Below the pieces are notes generated by a model that did no database searches, had not been told where the DNA came from, and saw nothing but the letters and a program-made list of their open reading frames with translations. DNA of 64,000 nucleotides. Origin: UBA2705 sp963977125. Lineage in GTDB: Bacteria; Pseudomonadota; Alphaproteobacteria; Micavibrionales; Micavibrionaceae. The position numbers and the translations under genes are program-made. Below are positions 26,835-33,562 of this stretch, piece after piece. Positions within the stretch are counted from its first letter, which is position 1. Each line of letters starts with the position of its first letter. Where the stretch lies: NCBI GenBank assembly GCA_963977125.1, contig CAXBNJ010000007.1, positions 25,323-89,322 of the forward strand, read 5' to 3'.

Positions 26835-27380
26835 TTATGGACGGAATTTTGGTGCGATTTTTAAATAATATTCCGCAGTTAATTTAGCATCCACCAAAGC
26901 ACCATGAAACTGCGCGCGGCTAGAGCGATCAATCTTGTACAGATCAAGCATGTTATCAAGGCCGTTTTTCACGGGATCAACCTGCTGAGCCCATTTTTTA
27001 ATATTCAACCAATCTGTATGCGGGATAGCTGCAAAGCCTGCTCTGACCAGTTCAATATTTGTAACGTCTTCATCTACGGAATGATCTGTTGATGCGTCAT
27101 ACCAGCAATGGTGAACAATCTCATCACCATCAATAAAATCAAGAATTTCCTGCGCAACGTCTTTAAAAACGGGCTGAGCTTTTAAGGATTCATCTGTAAT
27201 GCCGTGAACTTTCGCCGCATCAGGGTGGCTGGCGCGCCCTTCTGGGTTAATCAGCCATTCTTTTTCCACGCCTGTGATTTTTCTGTTAAAAATTTCAACA
27301 AGCCCCACCGCAATAATGCGATCGCCCGTATGAATATCTAACCCTGTTAATTCAGTATCTAAAACCACTAAACGTGTCAT
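26835..27380 (-). CDS. dnaQ: DnaQ-like 3'-5' exonuclease (epsilon type), divergent
   Basis: A 181-residue DEDD exonuclease related to the DNA polymerase III proofreading subunit. Exo I reads VLDTELTGLD with Asp and Glu present, the WLINPEGRASHPDAAKVHGITDE segment is typical of epsilon, and Exo III is HGALVDAKLTAEYYL. Exo II is unusual: VHHCWYDAS in place of HNAxFD, followed by an acidic stretch (HSVDEDVT). It lacks the C-terminal extension that binds the alpha subunit in longer epsilons (about 230-240 residues), so it may be a paralog instead of the replicative proofreader. Convergent with the M48 gene. Confidence 0.8.
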   Translation of the reverse strand: MTRLVVLDTELTGLDIHTGDRIIAVGLVEIFNRKITGVEKEWLINPEGRASHPDAAKVHGITDESLKAQPVFKDVAQEILDFIDGDEIVHHCWYDASTDHSVDEDVTNIELVRAGFAAIPHTDWLNIKKWAQQVDPVKNGLDNMLDLYKIDRSSRAQFHGALVDAKLTAEYYLKIAPKFRP

Positions 27381-27483
27381 GATTATTGCGCCCTTATATT
27401 ATTTTCATAACCGTAAGATAGCGCTATTTACACAGCGAGTCAACGCCACACAAAATCCGACACAATAAGGCTCAATAGAACGA

Positions 27484-28380
27484 CTAAACGGCGATAATAG
27501 AGCTTTGGCTATCAACGGCTAAATTTTCACCAACCGATTCTTCAACACTATCTTCTATTTTTGCCCGTATTTTTTCTTCTATCTCAATTTTTTGCTTCGC
27601 TGGCAAGGCCGCAAATTCTTCTTCGGTTAAGCCCTCCTCAGCCAAAAGCGCCGCGCGGAAACGCTCTTCTGGCGTTTTGCTCATATAATCAAGAAAATCA
27701 CTGACCGCTTCGGAGCGCTCCTCAGTTACCGCATCTTGTTGTGCTGGTGCTTGTGTATATACAGCAGCAGCAGCAGCAGCAGCAGAATCTGACTGAACAT
27801 TATCCTGATTGCCTATAGATGCACGGACTGAATCTTGTGCTTCCAAATCTTGGCCAATTTGTTGAGCTAAGAAAAGCGTTCTGGCTTGCTTGGTTTTTTG
27901 TAACTGTTCGTAAGCAGGGTCTGCTTTTAACGTATTGTAATTAACCCCCAAGCTAAGTTGTGGCGCGGCATTAAATTCCGCCTGCGTTAACGCGGAGGAT
28001 GACTTAACGACCTTACCGCCCAGTTCTTCGGCAATTTTGTCCGCGCGCTCCTGCGCTAAAGCAGGCCCTCTTAACGCGCTATCCTCCTCAGCAAGAAGCT
28101 TATGAATTGCGCCGCTTGAACTCTCTGTAAAGCCATTATTGTCTAATGTAGCGACCGTTTTTCCATTAACCTCCACATGTGCATATGTTTCATAAGCAGG
28201 ATGGCCTTCCGTTGTTGGCATAACCGCATGAAGCCCCTCCAATACACGCTCCATAGAGCTTACAAAGCTTTGATATCGATCCTCAGACACCTCAGAAATA
28301 GGGGTTATTTTAGCCTTACTTAAGTCCAGTTGTTTTATCGCGGTAAGGTCAATAGGCATCCCTGATTGAATTGAGGTCAT
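27484..28380 (-). CDS. Hypothetical protein with a seven-alanine tract, 298 aa
   Basis: No family recognised. Soluble, acidic, no signal peptide. The first third (DRYQSFVSSMERVLEGL, YAHVEVNGKTVATLDNNGF) may form a small folded domain. The middle carries a run of seven Ala encoded by identical GCT codons, flanked by Ser/Asp and Gln/Pro residues that look disordered. The C-terminal 80 residues (EERFRAALLAEEGLTEEEFAALPAKQKIEIEEKIRAKI) are strongly helical and resemble short EEF-A-LP-type motifs seen in many Rhizobiales/Rhodospirillales proteins. GGAG precedes the ATG. Confidence 0.65.
   Translation of the reverse strand: MTSIQSGMPIDLTAIKQLDLSKAKITPISEVSEDRYQSFVSSMERVLEGLHAVMPTTEGHPAYETYAHVEVNGKTVATLDNNGFTESSSGAIHKLLAEEDSALRGPALAQERADKIAEELGGKVVKSSSALTQAEFNAAPQLSLGVNYNTLKADPAYEQLQKTKQARTLFLAQQIGQDLEAQDSVRASIGNQDNVQSDSAAAAAAAVYTQAPAQQDAVTEERSEAVSDFLDYMSKTPEERFRAALLAEEGLTEEEFAALPAKQKIEIEEKIRAKIEDSVEESVGENLAVDSQSSIIAV
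27762..27785. repeat. (CAG)8 trinucleotide repeat encoding poly-alanine
   Basis: Eight uninterrupted CAG units on the plus strand. On the minus strand they are read as GCT codons giving seven consecutive Ala in the 298-residue protein. Length changes would stay in frame. Confidence 0.95.
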
Positions 28381-28540
28381 AACATAGCTCCATTATCAAA
28401 TTTAAACTGGATTTATTGATGCAAATTTTATGCCACTATATTCTTTGTGTAATAACTCTGGATAAACACTCCTTTTCTTCACTGTTAATACGCCATCTAC
28501 TGCTAAACTTAATTTGAGTTATAAACCCATAGGAATATCA

Positions 28541-29578
28541 ATGAACGCTTCAAACGAATCTACACCATTAGAAAAACTCGGCTGGCAAAAATTCTTCGCG
28601 CAGCAAATCAGCGCCGATGAAAATGAAACAAACCAAACACAGCCTGTGCGCGTCATCGAGGTCCACAGAAGCGGCCTGCATGTTCTTGGTGACAATATTG
28701 ATATGGAGATTCCACCGGGCTTAGAGGCCACGGTTGGCGATTGGTTGCTCTTAAACCCATCAGACCCCGCATCGAGCACACGCCTTCAACGCAAAAGCCT
28801 TTTCAAACGCGTTGCCCCCGGCACAACCAATGGCGTTCAGCTTATTGCCGCCAATGTCGATACGGCCTTTATTGTGTCTTCATGTAATCAAGACTTCAAT
28901 GTCGCGCGTCTAGAGCGCTATCTTGCGCTAGCCTTTGAAGCCGATGTCACGCCAATAATACTTCTGACGAAAGCTGACCTTTGCGAGGATTCTCAATCTT
29001 ATTTAGATGCAGCCAAGGCGATATCCGAAAAAACATCCGTGATTTTAATCAACGCGCTGAGCGATGAACCCCAAGCTAAGCTTGGTCAGTGGTGCGGCGC
29101 CGGCCAAATGGTCGCTTTTTTGGGCTCTTCTGGTGTCGGAAAATCCAGCTTAGTCAATGCCTTATTAGGTAATCAAGCCGCCGATACAGGCTCTATACGC
29201 GAAGATGATTCCAAAGGGCGACACACCACCACGCACCGCCAAATTCACTTCACTGCCAATGGTTGCGCCATTTTGGATACGCCCGGTATGCGCGGCCTTC
29301 AGCTGGCCAACACACAAGAAGGCATAGCCGATGTCTTTGCGGATATTTTCGCCTTGGCTGAACAATGCCGTTTTAATGATTGTAAACATGAAACGGAGCC
29401 CGGCTGCGCGATTCAAGCGGCGGTTAAAGCCAATGTCATCGATCAGCCACGCATAGAGAGATGGAATAAATTAATAGAAGAAGAACTGTCTAAATCAACA
29501 TCTTTAGGCGAACAAAAATCAAACAACAAATCACGCCGCAAAGCTAGCCGCGCATTGAATAAAAAGAATAAGAAATAA
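28541..29578 (+). CDS. rsgA: Ribosome small-subunit-dependent GTPase RsgA
   Basis: A late 30S-assembly GTPase with circularly permuted motifs: G4 (LTKAD, about residue 143) comes before G1 (GSSGVGKSSLVNALLG, about 194-209), followed by G2/G3 (KGRHTTTH, DTPGMRGL). An OB-fold precedes and a C-terminal zinc knuckle follows (CRFNDCKHETEPGC). I start it at the ATG at 28541, which has AGGAAT in front, not at an in-frame TTG 27 bases earlier. The C-terminal tail is Lys/Arg-rich, as expected for an rRNA-binding protein. Confidence 0.96.
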   Translation: MNASNESTPLEKLGWQKFFAQQISADENETNQTQPVRVIEVHRSGLHVLGDNIDMEIPPGLEATVGDWLLLNPSDPASSTRLQRKSLFKRVAPGTTNGVQLIAANVDTAFIVSSCNQDFNVARLERYLALAFEADVTPIILLTKADLCEDSQSYLDAAKAISEKTSVILINALSDEPQAKLGQWCGAGQMVAFLGSSGVGKSSLVNALLGNQAADTGSIREDDSKGRHTTTHRQIHFTANGCAILDTPGMRGLQLANTQEGIADVFADIFALAEQCRFNDCKHETEPGCAIQAAVKANVIDQPRIERWNKLIEEELSKSTSLGEQKSNNKSRRKASRALNKKNKK

Positions 29579-29666
29579 TCAAATAGATAAGAGAGCCAAA
29601 AAGCGGTGTAAACCGCGCGGCATCTATGATCTAATTTTATTTTGGGGATGATTAGAAGATATATAA

Positions 29667-29742
29667 TGGTGACCGCTCAGGGATTCGAACCCTGGACCTA
29701 CTGATTAAAAGTCAGTTGCTCTACCAACTGAGCTAAGCGGTC
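29667..29742 (-). tRNA. tRNA-Lys (anticodon UUU)
   Basis: A complete 76-nt cloverleaf on the minus strand: 7-bp acceptor stem GACCGCT/AGCGGTC, D-arm GCTC...GAGC, anticodon arm ACTGA-CTTTTAA-TCAGT with anticodon TTT, variable loop AGGTC, T-arm CAGGG-TTCGAAT-CCCTG, discriminator A and an encoded CCA. Confidence 0.97.
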
Positions 29743-29861
29743 AAACCACAATATAAAAGCCTTCGAAAAGACTGAGACATGTATATGGATTTAGCCTTGA
29801 TACGTCAAGACTTATTTATTAGATAAATCAATTTTTATGGTTTTTTCTTAAGATAGGCGTT

Positions 29862-30347
29862 TTATTTCTGTAACTTGTCTAGCACTGCAGGCGTTACAAA
29901 TTGCGACACATCACCGCCTAGGGCGCATATTTCCTTAACAAAAGAAGATGAAACGAATTGCCATTCATCTGATGCCATTAAAAATACAGTTTCAATTGAT
30001 TTATCGAGTTTTGCATTCATACCGGTCATTTGAAATTCATATTCAAAGTCGGAAATAGCCCGCAGACCACGAAAAATGCATGAGGCTTTCTTTTGCGCGG
30101 CGTAATGAATCAGCAAATTATCAAAGCTATCAACCGTAATCTCACAATGCTTATCATGCATGTTATCAATATCGGTTTGCACCATTGATAAGCGCTCTTC
30201 ATAGGTGAAGCGCGGATTCTTGCCGACATTCTTGGCCACACCAACAACCAAATGATCCACGAGTTTACTCGCACGGCGAATAATATGCAGGTGCCCTTTT
30301 GTCACGGGGTCAAATGTCCCCGGATAAATGCCAATACGCCCTGCCAT
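29862..30347 (-). CDS. coaD: Phosphopantetheine adenylyltransferase
   Basis: Transfers AMP from ATP to 4'-phosphopantetheine, the penultimate step of coenzyme A synthesis. The 161-residue nucleotidyltransferase shows GIYPGTFDPVTKGHLHIIRRA at the N-terminus (the T/H-x-G-H motif), RGLRAISDFEYEFQM, and the ISSS-type signature as FVSSSFVKEI. I place the start at the ATG at 30347 with GGGGAA eight bases ahead; an in-frame TTG 15 bases earlier overlaps that ribosome site. In many alphaproteobacteria coaD follows gyrA; here about 3.2 kb separate them. Confidence 0.96.
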   Translation of the reverse strand: MAGRIGIYPGTFDPVTKGHLHIIRRASKLVDHLVVGVAKNVGKNPRFTYEERLSMVQTDIDNMHDKHCEITVDSFDNLLIHYAAQKKASCIFRGLRAISDFEYEFQMTGMNAKLDKSIETVFLMASDEWQFVSSSFVKEICALGGDVSQFVTPAVLDKLQK

Positions 30348-30534
30348 ATAAATATTCCCCAAAAAAAAGCTTTAAATTTACAACAAAAACGGATAATAAC
30401 GATACGGCGCTAAAATACAATATATAAACACTATATATTTGTAGTTGCTAAACAGCCCCGTTTCATAGACTCTGGGCGAGTTAAAAGCAATAGACACGCC
30501 CGCCCCTTAAAATAGATTCAGATGGAGAGCTGCC

Positions 30535-31728
30535 ATGACTAAATTTGCACAACAACCCAAAAATGCGAATGCCTTAATCATGCTTGAAGACGGTCAAGTC
30601 TTTTGGGGGCAAGGCTACGGCGCAGAAACACTGAATATTGGTGAGATCTGCTTTAATACATCGATGAGCGGCTATCAAGAAATCCTTACCGACCCAAGTT
30701 ATGCGGGACAAATCATCACCTTCACCTTCCCCCATATCGGTAATGTCGGCGTTACCCCAGAAGATAATGAAAGCCCTGCACCAAAATGTCTTGGCTTAAT
30801 CACGCGCGAAATGCCGACCACACCGTCTAATTTTCGCAGCGAAGATACATTGCCAAACTGGCTTGCAGCCAATAACTTACCAGGCATAGGCGGCATTGAT
30901 ACGCGCGCGCTAACGCATATTCTACGTGATAGCGGATCAGCAAAAGGCGCGATTGCCTATAATAGCGCCAGTCAGTTTGATTTAGATGCCATGCTAAGCG
31001 CGATTAAAGACTGGTCAGGCCTAGCCGGGCTAAACCTTGCTAAAGATGTACAGCGCGGGCAAACACAAGACTGGACGAGCGGCATTTGGAAGCTCGGCCA
31101 AGGTTTCAGTGAAGAAAACAGCTCAACCGCTACAAATTCAGAGGATTATCATGTTGTCGCGCTTGATTTTGGCGCAAAAGACAACATTATGCGCGGCCTT
31201 GTCCATGCCGGCTGTCGCGTTACATTAATGGATGGCACATCAAGCTTTGATGAGATTATGGCGCATAATCCCGATGGCATTTTCCTCTCTAACGGCCCAG
31301 GCGACCCTGCCGCCACCTATGCAGAGATCAAAACAACTCTCGACAAAATCATCAACGCCAATTGCCCTGTATTCGGCATTTGCCTTGGCCATCAATTACT
31401 CGCTCTTGCCCTTGGCGGTCAAACCCAAAAAATGCATTTCGGCCATCGCGGTGCGAACCACCCTGTTAAAGATTTAAAAACAGGCAAAGTTGAAATCACA
31501 TCGCAAAATCATGGCTTTGAGGTTATGACAGACAGCCTGCCTGATAATGTCAGCGTCACGCATATCAGCTTATTCGATCAAAGCTGTGAGGGCATAGAAG
31601 CCAATGACAAACCTTTGTTCTCAGTGCAACATCACCCAGAATCATCCCCCGGCCCGCATGACAGCCATTATTTATTTGTGCGTTTCGTTGATATGATGAA
31701 GACACAAGGCGCAAAAAAAGCGGCTTAA
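30535..31728 (+). CDS. carA: Carbamoyl-phosphate synthase small (glutaminase) subunit
   Basis: Hydrolyses glutamine and passes ammonia to CarB for carbamoyl phosphate, feeding arginine and pyrimidine synthesis. The 397 residues comprise the N-terminal CarA domain (MLEDGQVFWGQGYGAE, TSMSGYQEILTDPSY) and a class I amidotransferase domain with the triad Cys283 (GICLGHQ), His367 and Glu369 (HHPESSPGPHD). GGAG precedes the ATG. carB is not in the window; the next gene is on the other strand, so carA is transcribed alone. Confidence 0.97.
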   Translation: MTKFAQQPKNANALIMLEDGQVFWGQGYGAETLNIGEICFNTSMSGYQEILTDPSYAGQIITFTFPHIGNVGVTPEDNESPAPKCLGLITREMPTTPSNFRSEDTLPNWLAANNLPGIGGIDTRALTHILRDSGSAKGAIAYNSASQFDLDAMLSAIKDWSGLAGLNLAKDVQRGQTQDWTSGIWKLGQGFSEENSSTATNSEDYHVVALDFGAKDNIMRGLVHAGCRVTLMDGTSSFDEIMAHNPDGIFLSNGPGDPAATYAEIKTTLDKIINANCPVFGICLGHQLLALALGGQTQKMHFGHRGANHPVKDLKTGKVEITSQNHGFEVMTDSLPDNVSVTHISLFDQSCEGIEANDKPLFSVQHHPESSPGPHDSHYLFVRFVDMMKTQGAKKAA

Positions 31729-31744
31729 ATTTAGCCGCTTTACT
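31717..31744 (+). terminator. Possible terminator overlapping the carA stop codon
   Basis: Stem AAAGCGGCT / AGCCGCTTT with a 7-base AT loop that contains the end of the carA stop region. The T-run is short, so termination may be weak. Confidence 0.5.
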
Positions 31745-31786
31745 TCGTCACTATGGTTCTCTTCGCATTTTCAGCTCAAGGACACA

Positions 31787-32419
31787 TTATTTTGGCGCGT
31801 AGCTATTGGCTTTGTTTGGTTCAACGACGTTAAGCCCCATATAACCATAGCCTTTTTCCAAGCCCGAATCTGTATCAATAAGCACAGATAAAGTTAAACC
31901 AGTGCCGTTAAGAAGCGCACCATCAATGTGATATTTATAGAGGCCTGAACCGACGAAACCTTCTTTGATAATATCCGCCTCATTGGCAATCGTCCAAAGT
32001 GAAAGATTCTCGCTTTGTGCGCTAGGCTCTTTATTGGGCGCATAATTATGCGGCAATGTGTCCATACCGAAAAATCCGTAACCTCTATCAATTCCGCTAT
32101 CTTGATATTTCATGGCAATCATATAGCTATCATCATCCTTTGAATAAATAACATGAAGACCAGAAGGTAGAGACCCTATATAAGCGCCTATTCTAACGCC
32201 CTCTATCTCAACACCTTTTTCCACAACAAGCACAGGATTGGCTGGATCAGATTTCTGTATATTATAAGGGTTTGGCGCCTCATCTGAACACTGCGTCAGC
32301 ACGCCGACAAATGCAGCCAACATAAAAACACCGACTAGTGAGCCTGCATAATTTGAGCCCTTCTCCACTTTATTGCTATTATCATTTTTATTTTCAACGT
32401 TAGCGTCTTCTTCAGACAT
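31787..32419 (-). CDS. Membrane-anchored protein with two GYG repeats, 210 aa
   Basis: Unrecognised family. A polar, Asn/Asp/Glu/Lys-rich N-terminus of about 27 residues is followed by one hydrophobic segment (YAGSLVGVFMLAAFVGVL) ending in TQCSDE, where the Cys could be a lipid-attachment site, though the long cytoplasmic lead makes a plain anchor as likely. The outer domain contains a repeat: DSGIDRGYGFFGM and, about 90 residues later, DSGLEKGYGYMGL, each after a beta-rich segment. The ATG at 32419 is chosen because CAGGGATG lies at the right distance; upstream in-frame ATGs lack one. Confidence 0.6.
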   Translation of the reverse strand: MSEEDANVENKNDNSNKVEKGSNYAGSLVGVFMLAAFVGVLTQCSDEAPNPYNIQKSDPANPVLVVEKGVEIEGVRIGAYIGSLPSGLHVIYSKDDDSYMIAMKYQDSGIDRGYGFFGMDTLPHNYAPNKEPSAQSENLSLWTIANEADIIKEGFVGSGLYKYHIDGALLNGTGLTLSVLIDTDSGLEKGYGYMGLNVVEPNKANSYAPK

Positions 32420-32520
32420 AATACTCATCCCTGTTTTATTTTTATTTATGAAATTATGAGCGGTATTATAATCAATACCCAAGATGAGTCAACTATGGAA
32501 AACAAATGTATTCAGGTGTG

Positions 32521-32560
32521 AATAAAAATAAAGGACGTTCACGATTTTCGTGACACGCCC
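32521..32560 (-). terminator. Terminator after the 189-aa coiled-coil gene
   Basis: On the minus strand a GGGCGTGTCACG / CGTGAACGTCC hairpin with an AAAAT loop, one bulge and one G-U pair, followed by a T-rich run. About 48 bases past the stop at 32608. Confidence 0.8.
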
Positions 32561-32607
32561 TCTATTTCGTATGGGTTCTTGTATAGTTAATGGTTTATAC
32601 CTACGCT

Positions 32608-33177
32608 TTAAACAAAGCGGATATGATCACTATTTGCTCCAAAATACAGAGAAGAACTCCCCTGCTGTTCACTGGGTTTAACGTCCATGCTCTTTTGATA
32701 AGGCTGACCGACCGTTAGGGCCTCGATACCAGAATGCACTGGTTCGCTTTCCCGCTGCGGTGACGTGGAAGACTGCTTCATATAATCTTCCAATTGGTCA
32801 TCCACTGGATTACGCACATGAGTAGCCTCAGATGCCGCGCGCACCTCTTGCTTTATTTCATGCTTTGCTTGCGTCACCATAGTTTCAGCATAGCGTAACA
32901 TGGAATCTGTACGCTCATTGCTGGATACCGTTTGGCTCTCCAATGTACCTTGTCGAACATCAAGCGCTTCCACTCTTTGTTCCATCGTATGAATGGCTGT
33001 TGAGAAAAAACCAGTTTGCCGGTTTAATACATCAACCATCTCCTTCACTTTATTAAAGCCGTTTCGCATTCGTTCAAACCCGATGGAGAGCACAATAGCT
33101 CCTCCGACCGCGGTTATCGCAGCAAAAACAGCAAAAGCAAGGGAAACAACCATATAGGTTTGTTCAGCACCTATCAT
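32608..33177 (-). CDS. Single-pass membrane protein with a coiled coil, 189 aa
   Basis: No family recognised. One transmembrane segment near the N-terminus (about residues 8-34, TYMVVSLAFAVFAAITAVGGAIVL) is followed by a helical, heptad-like stretch (MRNGFNKVKEMVDVLNRQTGFF to KHEIKQEVRAASEA, about 40-115), then a polar Ser/Gln-rich tail likely to be disordered. The start at the ATG at 33177 is supported by AAGGAAAGG. An in-frame extension of 29 codons, with a run of Ser from TCT-type repeats, has no such site. Might organise or tether envelope proteins, but nothing in the context says which. Confidence 0.6.
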   Translation of the reverse strand: MIGAEQTYMVVSLAFAVFAAITAVGGAIVLSIGFERMRNGFNKVKEMVDVLNRQTGFFSTAIHTMEQRVEALDVRQGTLESQTVSSNERTDSMLRYAETMVTQAKHEIKQEVRAASEATHVRNPVDDQLEDYMKQSSTSPQRESEPVHSGIEALTVGQPYQKSMDVKPSEQQGSSSLYFGANSDHIRFV

Positions 33178-33502
33178 AGTTATGCCTTTCCTTTGGCTAA
33201 GGTTAAATATTAATGATTTCCCTGAAGAAGAAGAACTGTACATATATAGTTTACGATACGACAATTAATAACTACTCACGAAAAACACACTCACCACTTC
33301 AATTTACATAAAACAAAATAATAAATAGTTATTTTATGATCGGATAAAGCTAAAATTTTAGATGTAGTTGTGATTATCTAAGAGTAACTATTGGCTAAGC
33401 ATCAGAAAATACAGATAAATATATTCGTTACGATGAAGCAAAGACGATAATTATATATCAAATAAAATAGATAAAGGCCTTAGTAAAACAATCTCGCAAA
33501 TA
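33178..33502. other. AT-rich gene-free stretch upstream of the 189-aa gene
   Basis: Very AT-rich, with a short GAA run at 33225-33235 inside a rejected N-terminal extension. I see no RNA, repeat family or convincing promoter. It ends at the gyrA terminator. Confidence 0.5.
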
Positions 33503-33532
33503 AAAATGCGACGCATTCCTACGCCGCATTTT
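33503..33532 (-). terminator. Terminator of gyrA
   Basis: Arms AAAATGCG (33503-33510) and CGCATTTT (33525-33532), extended by a partly paired ACG/CGC, 30 bases after the gyrA stop. T-run on the minus strand. Confidence 0.75.
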
Positions 33533-33562
33533 GAATTAAATAATAAAGATCAGATAAATAGT

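Noticed and set aside
27762..27785. (CAG)8 tract as a CRISPR-like or regulatory array
   Set aside because: It is an in-frame codon repeat within a gene, with no spacers.
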